Shown: piece by piece, positions 24,846 through 34,332 of the stretch
Position numbering within the stretch: the first letter of the stretch is position 1
How the letters are laid out: each line of letters starts with the position of its first letter
Source: JACKAN01 sp964502735
GTDB lineage: Bacteria > Bdellovibrionota > Bdellovibrionia > Bdellovibrionales > UBA1609
Assembly: GCA_964502735.1 (NCBI GenBank)
Contig: CAZCYD010000010.1
Span: forward strand, 6,855-70,854
DNA length: 64,000 nt
Direction of reading: 5' to 3'
Position numbers and translations under genes: made by a program
Notes under the pieces: model-generated
Told to the model about the DNA's origin: nothing
What the model saw: the letters and a program-made list of their open reading frames with translations, nothing else
Databases searched by the model: none

Positions 24846-27333
24846 TAAAGACATATTGAAGATTTTGGATGAAATTAAGCATCTGATGCCAGTCCAGCAG
24901 CCTCTAAAAGAATTTGTCCATCACAATACTTTGCATATGTTTCAAGATATGGAATTTCATGCGGCACAAAGAAAGGCAAGGCGTTTATTTAGAACCCGGA
25001 ACTATCTTAGTTTCGAAGAGTACTGTGACTGTATTGGTACCTCTCGTATCGATTGGGATGAGCTCCTTGTAATCATTCAAGAGAAAAAATGGACTGAAGA
25101 AGAGAAAAATCAAGTTAGGCAAATTTTAGAGAGTCGGAGAGAATCAGAAGTCTTAATTAATAAAAGTTCCATTCGAGGACTTTGGAGTGAAATATATAAA
25201 ATTGATGTGGTTAGCCATGTGCAACCCATGTTATTTCGACTCCTGGCAAGTTTCTTAGACCAGGGAATTGCAGTTTTTAAAATGCCTCACACAGACGGTT
25301 CATTCTGGCAGGCAATTAAAAATATTGAATCAGAAAGTTGCATTTCTCTTTTTCGCTCAAAACGGAAAGATATTCTACGTATTTTGGATTTAGATCCCAT
25401 AGATGTCATTCTCTTTTGTCTTGATAAAATAGTTGGGAATTCTAAATTCTATTCTCAGTATCTTTTGGAAATGTGTTTGGAGCATCCCGGTTGGTCGGGA
25501 ATGGTCGGAGTTATAGAGGACCATCCAAGATCTTTAAATTATAAACGTGAAATTAAATTTGTGGAGGTAGTGGCTTTAGAACTTGTTTTTGAGCTTGATT
25601 TTGCATGGAGTGAGATTAAAAAAGGGTTTGCCCCACTTTGTATGTACTATAACCCCTCGCCACTCTCTGAAGAGGTAACTGTCCATGAATTGGTCTTAGA
25701 AGCTTTACAGGAGGCTTACGAGTGGACCTATTTTCGTCAAGCGCTAGCCATGCTGATACAGAGGGAATTACCTCTTAATTTAAAGATTCCGAGCCCCCCC
25801 CTCGTTAAGTATCAGGTGATGACCTGTATAGATGACAGGTCCTGTTCGCTTCGTAGGCATTTAGAGGACCTAAGTGAGAGGATTGAGACCTTTGGTACTG
25901 CTGGTTTTTTCGGGTTAGAATTTTACTACCAAGAAGGTGGAACGCGTTGGCCTAGCAAACTTTGTCCTCCAACGATTCAGCCAGACGTTCTTATAAAGGA
26001 AAATCTCAATACAAAAAAAAATAAATTTGATCCATTGCTTGCGGGCACTTCCCAAACTTTTTTTGGCGGCTGGATTAGCTCTTATCTACTGGGGGTTTGG
26101 TCGGGAATTAGATTGGTAATGAGTGTATTTAATCCCAAGATTAACACAGCTACATCATCCTCCTTAATTCATTCTAGTGAATCCTCTGAGTTTAAGTACC
26201 TAAAAACAAGCGATGTTAGAGAGAATGGTTTGCAAGTCGGATTTCAGCATTACGAAATGGCTGAACGTATAGCTAGGACATTAAAGTCTATAGGAATTAA
26301 AGAGTTTTCTCCGATAGTTCTCATTTTAGGCCATGGTTCCACCACAACAAATAATCCTCATTTTGCCGCCTACAATTGTGGGGCCTGTTCGGGGCGTCCA
26401 GGGTCTATAAATGCAAGGTTGTTCGCTACTATGGCAAACCTGCCTGAAGTTAGAGAATTACTAAAAGATCAAGGGGTCGAGATTCCCATGGGAACTACAT
26501 TTATATCTGGGATTCACGACACCACAAGAGATGAAGTTAAATTTTTCGTTCCGACAGGGGTGAGCAAAGAAGTGAGTAGCTACATAAAGGAGTTGCATAG
26601 TCTTTTCTTGAAAGCACTTGAGCGAAATGCAAAAGAACGAACAAAGCGATTTGATTCAATTTCTTCAGAAGTTTCTGCTGAAAAAGCTCATCTTCACGTT
26701 GTTCAGCGTTCTGTATCTATTTGCGAAACCCGTCCGGAGCTTAATCATGCTTCAAATTGCATGGCCATTATTGGAAGGCGACAATTGACAAAAAATATAT
26801 TTTTGGATCGGCGTGCATTTTTGAACTCCTATGATCCTTATAAGGATGGAAATGGAGAGATACTTTCTCAAATTTTGTCAGCTGTAATACCCGTCTGTGG
26901 GGGGATAAATCTAGAGTATTATTTTTCTAGGGTTGACAATCAGTTCTTTGGTGCGGGTACCAAGTTGCCACACAATGTTGTAGGTCTTATTGGCGTTTCA
27001 AATGGAACAGAAGGGGACTTAAAAACAGGTTTGCCATATCAGATGATTGATTTACACGAGCCTATGCGTTTAATGGTAGTGGTAGAGCAAACTCCAGAGA
27101 TTATTAAAAGAGCTTTGTCTCAAGTGCCTCAAATTTCTAATTGGGTCAATAACAACTGGATCCACCTTATAAGTTTACATCCAGAATCAAAAAAAATTCA
27201 AATTTTTCGAGAAACTACCTTCAGTCCGATTGATATTGAAAATAGAACGGAATCACTCAAAATATTTTTTGAAAACAAGGGTGGATGTTTAATTGAAGAG
27301 GTTGAAGCTCAATATTTGAGGAAAAGATTATGA
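24838..27333 (+). CDS. dabA: DabA (UPF0753/DUF2309), carbonic-anhydrase-like subunit of an inorganic carbon transporter
   Basis: An 831-residue peripheral membrane protein. The zinc-site residues that define DabA are present: C330 and D332 in VMTCIDDRSCSLRRH, H499 in LILGHGSTTTNNP and C514 in YNCGACSG. The 15-residue His-Cys spacing equals that of the characterised Halothiobacillus protein. The N-terminal PLKEFVHHNTLHMF motif is also typical. DabA works with DabB as a one-way CO2-hydrating accumulator of bicarbonate. I chose the ATG at 24838 because GGAGGAAAC precedes it; an earlier in-frame ATG (24823) has no ribosome site. It overlaps the SulP stop (ATGACTAA) and the dabB start (ATGA). Confidence 0.93.
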   Translation: MTNKDILKILDEIKHLMPVQQPLKEFVHHNTLHMFQDMEFHAAQRKARRLFRTRNYLSFEEYCDCIGTSRIDWDELLVIIQEKKWTEEEKNQVRQILESRRESEVLINKSSIRGLWSEIYKIDVVSHVQPMLFRLLASFLDQGIAVFKMPHTDGSFWQAIKNIESESCISLFRSKRKDILRILDLDPIDVILFCLDKIVGNSKFYSQYLLEMCLEHPGWSGMVGVIEDHPRSLNYKREIKFVEVVALELVFELDFAWSEIKKGFAPLCMYYNPSPLSEEVTVHELVLEALQEAYEWTYFRQALAMLIQRELPLNLKIPSPPLVKYQVMTCIDDRSCSLRRHLEDLSERIETFGTAGFFGLEFYYQEGGTRWPSKLCPPTIQPDVLIKENLNTKKNKFDPLLAGTSQTFFGGWISSYLLGVWSGIRLVMSVFNPKINTATSSSLIHSSESSEFKYLKTSDVRENGLQVGFQHYEMAERIARTLKSIGIKEFSPIVLILGHGSTTTNNPHFAAYNCGACSGRPGSINARLFATMANLPEVRELLKDQGVEIPMGTTFISGIHDTTRDEVKFFVPTGVSKEVSSYIKELHSLFLKALERNAKERTKRFDSISSEVSAEKAHLHVVQRSVSICETRPELNHASNCMAIIGRRQLTKNIFLDRRAFLNSYDPYKDGNGEILSQILSAVIPVCGGINLEYYFSRVDNQFFGAGTKLPHNVVGLIGVSNGTEGDLKTGLPYQMIDLHEPMRLMVVVEQTPEIIKRALSQVPQISNWVNNNWIHLISLHPESKKIQIFRETTFSPIDIENRTESLKIFFENKGGCLIEEVEAQYLRKRL

Positions 27334-29174
27334 CTACATATTTACTTCTCGTTTTGCCTGTCTTTTGTTTGTTTGGATTTTTTTTGATGTCCTTAATTCC
27401 AAAGAGTAAAGAAAAATGGATTGGCTCTACGGTCGTCTATATAACTTCGGGTCATTTGATTTTGACTTTATTTTTAATTTTTTCTTTTTTTTCTCAATCG
27501 AATCAGATGATAGAAACTAATCAATGGGTAATTTATAAAGGAGAAAATTTTATATTTTCACTTTCTTTTTTTCTCGATAAAATTGGTCTTGTATTTTTAA
27601 TGATTCTATCGTTGCTCACTTTCGTAATTTCTTTTTATGCCAGAGTTTATCTTAATCGTGAAGTGGGATTTAAGAGATTTTTTTTGACCTTAGTTCTCTT
27701 TCTGCTTGGCTACACGATTGTTGTCCTGTCTAGTGGATTTGAAATGTTATTTGCGGGCTGGGAAATTGTTGGATTGGCGTCGTTCTTACTTATATCTTTT
27801 TATTCTTACCGTATCCGTCCAGTTAAAAATGCATTGCGCGTATTTTCTCTATATAGACTTGCAGATGTAGGATTACTTCTTGGCGCATGGATGGTTCATA
27901 ACCTTTGGCATATGAATCCCAGTTTTAAAGTTCTTCAGAATCTCAATGTTGACGGGGGAACAGAAAGCACTTCCTTGATTATAATTACTTCCTTTATGTT
28001 TATTCTTACTTCAGCGATTAAGTCGGCTCAATATCCATTTTCATTTTGGTTACCTAAGGCTATGGAGGGGCCTACACCCTCCAGCGCTATATTTTATGGT
28101 TCATTGGCCGTACACCTTGGCATTTTTTTGTTGTTGAGAACTCAGCCCATTTGGGAACATTCACTTTTTGCAAAGTTTCTAATTGTATTTGTGGGGTTGA
28201 GTTCGGCAATAATTGGTACTGGAATGGCCCAGGTTCAAGCCAATATTAAAGCTCAGATGGCTTATGCCTCTGTAAGTCAAGTGGGAATAATATTTATCGA
28301 AGTGGCCTTGGGATTTGTTGATTTGGCACTGTTTCATTTCGCAGGTCACGCATTTTTGCGAGCCTATCAGATATTAATTTCGTCTTCAGTTGTCAGTTAC
28401 CTTGTTGGGCATCACAATCGATTAAATACAGAAAAACAAAACTGGATGTATAAAATTTTGGTATCTAACTTTTTGATATCTAAATTTGGTCAAAATTTGC
28501 GGACAAGCCTCTTTGTTTTTTTCTTTAGAGAGGGCATCGGTGAAAAATTTTTTGAAAATTTGATCTGGAAAAATATGAAAATTTGGGGGAAAGTTTTTAA
28601 CTCTATTTTGTTTGCAAATAGAAAACTAATGGTCATTTTTATCTTCATTTTATTTTCTACAGCATTTGTTGATACTATTTTGGGGTTAAGTCTTCTGGGT
28701 CTAGTGGCGGCCTTTGTTGCGGTAGCATCAGCCTTCAGTGCTTTACAAGAAAGACAAAATGTTAATAAGGCATGGATGTTAACCGGATTTAGTCAGATAT
28801 TTACCTTGGTCGCGGTTATTAATTCAGATAAGGTTCCATTTAACGAGATTTTTATATTTAGCTCCGGAATTTTATTTTTTTGGATTCTGGGATTTTTGAG
28901 TCTGTATTCTCTGAAGGCAAAGTCCTTAAATGGTTTTGGAATGAGTTTGGCCCCGAGCTCCTTAAAGAACATTATGTTATTAATGTCTTGTCTTGGAGTT
29001 TCAGGTTTTCCAATCAGTCCAGCTTTTATCGGGGAGGATCTTATTCTTTTGCACGCTAATCGAGATAATCTTTGGCTTGCTGTTCTGATTGCATTTTGTT
29101 TTGTTTCCTCTGGAATTTCAGCCATTAGAATTTTTTCTAGAGTTTCGCTTGGACATAAGACGAGTTTGAAGTAG
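27330..29174 (+). CDS. dabB: DabB, NuoL-like proton-channel subunit of the DAB inorganic carbon transporter
   Basis: A 614-residue multi-pass membrane protein of the NuoL/MrpA (Proton_antipo_M) family. It has GWEIVGLASFLLISFY, KSAQYPFSFWLPKAMEGPTPSSAIFYGSLAVHLGIFLLLR and a lysine-bearing mid-helix, which form the antiporter-like proton path. The C-terminal part is divergent from NuoL, as is usual for DabB. Immediate adjacency to dabA (4-nt ATGA overlap) identifies it as DabB rather than a respiratory subunit, and no other nuo gene is present. The usual order is dabB-dabA; here SulP and dabA come first. Confidence 0.9.
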   Translation: MTTYLLLVLPVFCLFGFFLMSLIPKSKEKWIGSTVVYITSGHLILTLFLIFSFFSQSNQMIETNQWVIYKGENFIFSLSFFLDKIGLVFLMILSLLTFVISFYARVYLNREVGFKRFFLTLVLFLLGYTIVVLSSGFEMLFAGWEIVGLASFLLISFYSYRIRPVKNALRVFSLYRLADVGLLLGAWMVHNLWHMNPSFKVLQNLNVDGGTESTSLIIITSFMFILTSAIKSAQYPFSFWLPKAMEGPTPSSAIFYGSLAVHLGIFLLLRTQPIWEHSLFAKFLIVFVGLSSAIIGTGMAQVQANIKAQMAYASVSQVGIIFIEVALGFVDLALFHFAGHAFLRAYQILISSSVVSYLVGHHNRLNTEKQNWMYKILVSNFLISKFGQNLRTSLFVFFFREGIGEKFFENLIWKNMKIWGKVFNSILFANRKLMVIFIFILFSTAFVDTILGLSLLGLVAAFVAVASAFSALQERQNVNKAWMLTGFSQIFTLVAVINSDKVPFNEIFIFSSGILFFWILGFLSLYSLKAKSLNGFGMSLAPSSLKNIMLLMSCLGVSGFPISPAFIGEDLILLHANRDNLWLAVLIAFCFVSSGISAIRIFSRVSLGHKTSLK

Positions 29175-29215
29175 GCGCATTGAAATCTTTTATCCTGACT
29201 AGGAGAGTTCCAACT

Positions 29216-29235
29216 CTTGCCAAGTCACTGGCAAG
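29216..29235. repeat. Short hairpin between dabB and the porin gene
   Basis: CTTGCCA and TGGCAAG pair perfectly around a six-base loop. No T-run follows on either strand, so it is not a convincing terminator. It lies 17 nt before the porin start and could influence translation. Confidence 0.4.
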
Positions 29236-29251
29236 CCCCTAGCATAAGGCT

Positions 29252-30280
29252 ATGGGTTTTTGGCATAGATGTAACATAATGTTTATTGTTCACAATGTTT
29301 TGCTTTTCAACTTGTTTTTCAGCCCAGCAATGGCCAGCTTGAGCGGTGAAAAGCAAAAATGGACGTATGGTGGATTCGTTGATGTGCGATATCAAAACGG
29401 AGAGCTAAATACTAGCGGCAATGGCTTTAGTTTGCACGACGGAGCCTTTCAGATCTACGGAGCCTTGAGCGAGTCCGCAGCTGTTTATGTAGATGTTCCA
29501 GTCAGCTGGGCGGGCCCTCAAGATAAAGATGGCGATGGGCAGCTAGATACCTTTGACAATCGATGGGCCATTGCCGAAAGAAAGGCCCAACTTTTTATTT
29601 CTGAAACCACCGGCAACTGGAAGTGGCTTATTGGGCAATTTGATTCTCCGTTAGGTTTAGAAAAAAATGACAGTCGAGATTTAAGTTTTGCTAAACAGAC
29701 CCTTTTATTTCAAGATTTAAATCCGATCACTCATATTGGGGTTAAGGCAGAATGGAAATGGAACTCTTATTTTGAGTTTCATGGGTTGATTGCAAACCCC
29801 AAGAGCTATGGAAGTCTTGGTGATCAAAAAAATCCAGAATCTGCGGTACAGTTTGTCTTTAGAGCTGGAGAGTTCTTTTTGACTCCGGGTTATTACAGTC
29901 GGAGAGAAATGGGTAAAACCTATTCTCTTTGGAACCTCTATGGGGGCTACGAGCATCCTCAGGTTTCTTTTGTTTTTGAGGTCAATCGCCTTTTTGATCC
30001 AATATCAAGACAGGACAAATTGGGGTATTGGCTTCAGATAGGTTGGAAATTTTTTGACGTTTGGACCCTAGATTTTAGGGGTGAGTCGCTGTCTTTATTG
30101 GATGACAAGACAGCGGAGGCCATTGATCAGAGGTTACAGGCTTCAGTGGCTCTCAAGTATCAGGTGCGATCACACACGAGATGGTTACTGGATGTTTCTC
30201 ATCAAGAACTAAAACCACTAATTGGCAAAAATCTAAAAGGGCAGGAAATAACCTTGGCCCTTCAGCAGAATTTTTTTTGA
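29252..30280 (+). CDS. Outer-membrane porin-like protein (OmpL-like bbp2 type)
   Basis: A 342-residue exported protein with a signal peptide (hydrophobic NVLLFNLFFSPAMA, cleavage about residue 29). The mature part has many amphipathic strands, the sequence IGQFDSPLGLEKNDSRD resembling the beta-barrel porin-2 family, and a terminal Phe (LALQQNFF). A calcium-binding-like loop DKDGDGQLDTFDN lies at about 90-102. The ATG at 29252 has AAGG just upstream; the ATG at 29279 is a possible alternative. It follows the SulP-DabA-DabB genes on the same strand, so it may admit bicarbonate or other anions across the outer membrane (inference from position). Confidence 0.72.
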   Translation: MGFWHRCNIMFIVHNVLLFNLFFSPAMASLSGEKQKWTYGGFVDVRYQNGELNTSGNGFSLHDGAFQIYGALSESAAVYVDVPVSWAGPQDKDGDGQLDTFDNRWAIAERKAQLFISETTGNWKWLIGQFDSPLGLEKNDSRDLSFAKQTLLFQDLNPITHIGVKAEWKWNSYFEFHGLIANPKSYGSLGDQKNPESAVQFVFRAGEFFLTPGYYSRREMGKTYSLWNLYGGYEHPQVSFVFEVNRLFDPISRQDKLGYWLQIGWKFFDVWTLDFRGESLSLLDDKTAEAIDQRLQASVALKYQVRSHTRWLLDVSHQELKPLIGKNLKGQEITLALQQNFF

Positions 30281-30288
30281 TGTTGATT

Positions 30289-31533
30289 TCAAAAACTGAG
30301 CTTTTTGATCCAATTGAAAATCTCATTTAAGGCGACGAGATCTTGTTGACCATTATCCAAGTCTTTGACGGTGATTTGATTATTCCTAATTTCATCTTCG
30401 CCCATAAGCAAGGCGAGTTGCGCATTGGCTTTGCTGGCCTTTTTCATCCGCTTGCTGGCATTGCCTGAAAAGGGCATCTCGACGAGATAACCTGCTTTTC
30501 GCAATTCATAGCTAAGTTTTAAACAAGGGGCCTCTGCACTCTCGCCCATAGCAATGACAAAAATAGGTCGAGAGTGACTTTTGATTTCAGGTATGACAAG
30601 GGCAAGCCTTTCAATGCCAGCGGCAAATCCGACAGCCGGAGCTTCGGGGCCTCCCATTAGAGGAATTAAGCCATCGTATCGCCCCCCAGCTAAAAGCGTA
30701 TCTTGAGCTCCCAGCTGAGAACTTTTAAATTCAAAAACGCAGTGACTGTAATAATCTAAGCCTCTAACGAGTTGCGAATTTATATGAAAAGGAATGCCGA
30801 GGCGACTCAGCCCATTGAGGACATTGTCTTTTATGGACTGAGATTTAGAATTCAAAAAGTCGACAAGTTTCGGGGCGTCTTCAATAATTTTTTGATCCTT
30901 AGGATCTTTAGAATCTAGAATTCGCAGAGGATTTGAGGTGAGTCTCTTTTGCGAGTCTTGGCTTAGCTCAGATTGGTAGGGGGTTAAATACTCTATTAAG
31001 GCTTGGCGAAATTGGCTGCGACTGTCTTTGTCTCCAATGCTGTTGATGTGTAAAATAAAATCAGAGATTTTGAGACTTTCCAATAAAATATAAGCCAAAG
31101 ATATAAGTTCAACATCCGCTAAGTTTTGAGGGGTGCCGATATATTCAATTCCCAATTGGTGAAATTGCCTTTGCCGGCCTTTCTGAGGCCTTTCATAGCG
31201 AAACATAGGGCCGTTGTAAAAAAATTTGAGAGGCACATTTTGGCTCATTCCATTAGATATAAAGGCTCGAGCTATGCCCGCTGTACCTTCAGGACGCAAA
31301 GTCAGTAGTTCATTGCCCTTGTCAGGAAAAGTGTACATTTCTTTGTTAACAATGTCTGAGGCCTCACCCAATGTTCGTGAAAAAACAGGGGTAAACTCAA
31401 AAATAGGCGTAGAAATCTCTTCGCAACCAAACCTTTGACTGATTTTTCTGGCCACATCGACAATGTGGAGGTGTTTTTTTATTTCTTCGCCAAATAGGTC
31501 GTGAGTTCCACGTACAGGTTTGAGTGATGACAT
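30289..31533 (-). CDS. hisS: Histidyl-tRNA synthetase
   Basis: A 414-residue class II synthetase. Motif 1 contains P in EISTPIFEFTPVFSR, motif 2 is FYNGPMFRYERPQKGRQRQF, the histidine-binding HisA loops are LVRGLDYYS and LAGGRYDGLI, and motif 3 is AVGFAAGIERLAL. A C-terminal anticodon-binding domain follows. I chose the ATG at 31533, which starts the family pattern LKPVRGTHDL; the frame stays open to 31599 but that extension would overlap the divergent kynB gene. It converges with the porin gene (8 nt between stops). Confidence 0.95.
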   Translation of the reverse strand: MSSLKPVRGTHDLFGEEIKKHLHIVDVARKISQRFGCEEISTPIFEFTPVFSRTLGEASDIVNKEMYTFPDKGNELLTLRPEGTAGIARAFISNGMSQNVPLKFFYNGPMFRYERPQKGRQRQFHQLGIEYIGTPQNLADVELISLAYILLESLKISDFILHINSIGDKDSRSQFRQALIEYLTPYQSELSQDSQKRLTSNPLRILDSKDPKDQKIIEDAPKLVDFLNSKSQSIKDNVLNGLSRLGIPFHINSQLVRGLDYYSHCVFEFKSSQLGAQDTLLAGGRYDGLIPLMGGPEAPAVGFAAGIERLALVIPEIKSHSRPIFVIAMGESAEAPCLKLSYELRKAGYLVEMPFSGNASKRMKKASKANAQLALLMGEDEIRNNQITVKDLDNGQQDLVALNEIFNWIKKLSF

Positions 31534-31562
31534 AACTTTAACATACGATATAATACGCCTTA

Positions 31563-32198
31563 ATGGAATTTGATTATTTAAAATATTACGACATTTCACC
31601 TCTGATTAGTGAATCTACAGCTGTATTTCCAGGGGACACACCTTTTAGTAGAAAAACTCTCTGCACTTTTGAGGAAGGGGGAAGTTTAGAGCTTTCCACA
31701 ATCACAACGTCCTTGCATATTGGAGCACACGCCGATGCTCCTAGTCATTATCATTCAAAAGGGGTCTCTATTGACCATCGTGATCTAAGTTACTATTGCG
31801 GAAGGGCTCAGGTGGTGAGTCTGGAGTTGCCGAAAGGGAAGCGGATAAGCCCTTCTGATATAGAGGGTGTTCCTATTGAAGCACCACGAGTCCTATTTTG
31901 CACTCAATCTTTTCCTGATCCCAATTTGTGGAACTCAGATTTCAATTCACTATCTGTAGAGCTTGTCGATTATTTAGCCTCCGTTGGAGTAAAATTAATA
32001 GGGATTGATACCCCGTCTGTGGACCCTGAAGACTCAAAGTTGTTGGAGGCTCACAACCAAATATTTTTTCACGATATGGCTGTGTTAGAGGGGCTTATTC
32101 TCAGTCAAGTTCCAGAGGGGATCTACCAACTTATAGCCCTTCCTTTGCGCATTCAGTCTGGCGAAGCCTCCCCCGTGAGAGCTATCTTGCTTCGTTAA
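31563..32198 (+). CDS. kynB: Kynurenine formamidase (cyclase-family hydrolase)
   Basis: A 211-residue metal-dependent hydrolase. The HxGxHxDxPxH motif, which binds the divalent metals, is complete: H52, H56, D58 and H62 in LHIGAHADAPSHYH. The N-terminal YYDISPLISESTAVFPGD is the usual opening. It removes formate from N-formylkynurenine, the second step of tryptophan breakdown. It converges with kynA, which performs the first step, with a 4-nt overlap between the ends, so the two are functionally but not transcriptionally linked. The start is at the ATG just after the divergent hisS promoter region. Confidence 0.9.
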   Translation: MEFDYLKYYDISPLISESTAVFPGDTPFSRKTLCTFEEGGSLELSTITTSLHIGAHADAPSHYHSKGVSIDHRDLSYYCGRAQVVSLELPKGKRISPSDIEGVPIEAPRVLFCTQSFPDPNLWNSDFNSLSVELVDYLASVGVKLIGIDTPSVDPEDSKLLEAHNQIFFHDMAVLEGLILSQVPEGIYQLIALPLRIQSGEASPVRAILLR

Positions 32199-33268
32199 AA
32201 AATCAGTTTTTTTACAAGATGTTCAGGTAGAGTGGGGAGCGCTGAACTTGGAATAAAAAAGGTTGTCAGCTGGAAAAAATCTTGAAAAATTTTGTGCTGT
32301 TCGGTGGATTCCCTCAGGTATTTGGCTCCAGAAGATCCACCGGTGCCGACTTTACTCCCCAACATGCGTCTGGCCATCAAGGAATGACGATAACGCCAAT
32401 GGGTGAGAGCTTCATCAATGTCTTTAAGTTTACTTAAAAGTTGGAAAGGCAGTTGAAGTATGGGCATAGAACGGTACAAATGAATAAATAAAGAAGCAAG
32501 AACCGCACCGTGGCTGAGCCTCCAGTGTCCAGATTTTTGCAGTTCGTAGAACTTGTTTTCATCAAAAAGGCCAAAAAATACGTTTTGAGATTCTTCGAGA
32601 ATTTTATAGTTTCTGTTTTTAGCTTCAGTGTTAAGTAAAGGATTTTCGTCTATCATACTCTTTTCATTTCTAAACATTTCCTCAACAGCCTTTTTGTAAG
32701 AACTCCAAAAATCAAAATTTTGATCTTTTAAAAAAGGAGTTCGTTCAAGCCAAGCTTCTACACAACTAAAAAGGCTAGGTTCCTTTTCTGACTTCAGTAA
32801 AACAGCTTGTAAGTCAGGTTCAAAATGATCGGTATACCGGGCCTCATTGTAAACAACGCGGGACTTAGGATCTAAGCCCATTCTGTTTTCAAATAACTTA
32901 AATTGATAGCTTTGAAAACCAGATGCGGGAAGGAGAAGGTCGCGGAACTCTAGAAAATCCATTGGCGTCATAGTTTCAAGCACATCAATCTGTTTATCCA
33001 TGACTTTTTGAATTTGATGAATTCGATCTAGCCGAGAAACCAGTGTTCCCATAGCTTCTTCACCAATAGGATTGGCTTGCATAATTCCTATTGCAGAATC
33101 AACTTCCTTTATTATCTGCTTAAACCAAAGTTCATAACATTGGTGAACAACTACAAATAAGTGCTCATCATGAACGGGCTTTTGCACTTCTTCAGACCGA
33201 AGTGTTTGGCAGTCAAGAAGGCGATCTAACTTAAGATAATTGTGATAGCTGATGGGAGGAAGCTTCAT
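32195..33268 (-). CDS. kynA: Tryptophan 2,3-dioxygenase
   Basis: A 357-residue haem dioxygenase that opens the indole ring of L-tryptophan to N-formylkynurenine. The family motifs are clear: HDEHLFVVVHQCYELWFKQ near the N-terminus (with the substrate-positioning His and the CYELW sequence), and WRYRHSLMARRMLGSKVGTGGSSGAKYL near the C-terminus, which holds the haem-binding His and the tight TGGSSG turn. The gene's start overlaps the stop of the upstream aldolase-like gene by 4 nt (ATGA). It is the last gene of a three-gene operon. Confidence 0.95.
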   Translation of the reverse strand: MKLPPISYHNYLKLDRLLDCQTLRSEEVQKPVHDEHLFVVVHQCYELWFKQIIKEVDSAIGIMQANPIGEEAMGTLVSRLDRIHQIQKVMDKQIDVLETMTPMDFLEFRDLLLPASGFQSYQFKLFENRMGLDPKSRVVYNEARYTDHFEPDLQAVLLKSEKEPSLFSCVEAWLERTPFLKDQNFDFWSSYKKAVEEMFRNEKSMIDENPLLNTEAKNRNYKILEESQNVFFGLFDENKFYELQKSGHWRLSHGAVLASLFIHLYRSMPILQLPFQLLSKLKDIDEALTHWRYRHSLMARRMLGSKVGTGGSSGAKYLRESTEQHKIFQDFFQLTTFFIPSSALPTLPEHLVKKLIF

Positions 33269-34332
33269 TTTTTTTGTCCTTTCTTAGGAGGTTTTTTATT
33301 TTGAGTGGGGTTTTTAAGTTGATGGAGGGTTTGTATGAAATTATCGACATCAGACTTTGTGCTGTCAAAAGAGAGCATCCATCTTGCAGACCAAATGGTT
33401 TCATCCCAAATATAAAAAAAGTGAGATTTTTTAAGTGGTTTAGTCCACTCTTTAGGGAATTTAGCGAATACGGCATTGGCCTCAACAGGATAAAGTATTT
33501 TGACTTCGGAGATATCAGAAACTTGATTTGCCAGGTACTGGGCCAAATCACACTCATGGGAAGAAATAGTCCTCCATAAATCATTTTCAAAAAAAGCTTT
33601 AAACTGAGCCGAAAGGAATCGCATTTTTGAAGGTAGTTGAAGGGATTGTTTGCGATAAAATTTTAAATCTTTGGCGCGTTGAGAATCAAATAAAACGACG
33701 CACTCTCCAAAAAGGAGCCCATTTTTTGTGCCACCAAAGGAGAGAACGTCAACGCCGATGTCGTGACTCAGCTCTTTAAAACTTTTATTAAGTCTATGGG
33801 CGGCATGAATAAAACGAGCCCCATCTACATGAAAAAACAAATTTCTAGATTTGCAGAAGTTAGAAAAGGCCTGCATTTCTTCAAAACTGTAGAGAGTGCC
33901 CAGCTCAGTGGGTTGAGTTATAGAAATCATGCGAGGTTGGGAAAAGTGCTGATCTCCAAGGCGAATAAGAGCCTGTTCGCATTGCTCAGGAGTGATTTTT
34001 CCATTTTTAGAAGGAAGGGCAATAAGTTTGATTCCAGCTATAGCCTCAGGAGCACCACATTCATCTAAATGAATATGAGAAACATCAGAGCAAATCACAC
34101 TCTCATAGCTTTTTAGAAAAGTTTTTATAGAAAGTACATTGGCTGCAGTTCCGTTAAAAACAAACAAAGTTTCCGACCGACTTCCAAATTTATTTTTAAA
34201 TATCTGCCTGACTTCTTCGGTGAAATTGTCTGTTCCATAGCTAGGAGAATGGCCGACATTCGCTTCACATATAGCTTTTAGTATAAGTGGATGGATGCCA
34301 GAGTGATTGTCGCTGCCTAAACTTCTATTCAT
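33265..34332 (-). CDS. Threonine-aldolase-like PLP lyase
   Basis: A 355-residue fold-type I PLP enzyme of the beta-eliminating lyase/threonine aldolase group. It opens with LGSDNHSGIHPLILKAICEANVGHSPSYGTDNFTEE (split in the usual pattern), has FHVDGARFIHAA with the cofactor-binding Asp, and SFGGTKNGLLFGE with the PLP lysine. Threonine aldolases split L-threonine to glycine and acetaldehyde, but the place in an operon with kynA and opposite kynB suggests it could act on a pathway intermediate, for example in place of kynureninase. That is inference. The C-terminus is a short Lys/Pro-rich tail. It overlaps both neighbours (4 and 8 nt). Confidence 0.85.
   Translation of the reverse strand: MNRSLGSDNHSGIHPLILKAICEANVGHSPSYGTDNFTEEVRQIFKNKFGSRSETLFVFNGTAANVLSIKTFLKSYESVICSDVSHIHLDECGAPEAIAGIKLIALPSKNGKITPEQCEQALIRLGDQHFSQPRMISITQPTELGTLYSFEEMQAFSNFCKSRNLFFHVDGARFIHAAHRLNKSFKELSHDIGVDVLSFGGTKNGLLFGECVVLFDSQRAKDLKFYRKQSLQLPSKMRFLSAQFKAFFENDLWRTISSHECDLAQYLANQVSDISEVKILYPVEANAVFAKFPKEWTKPLKKSHFFYIWDETIWSARWMLSFDSTKSDVDNFIQTLHQLKNPTQNKKPPKKGQKK

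Noticed and set aside
29216..29235. Terminator for the dabB operon
   Set aside because: The 7-bp hairpin is followed by CCCCTAGC and no T-run.
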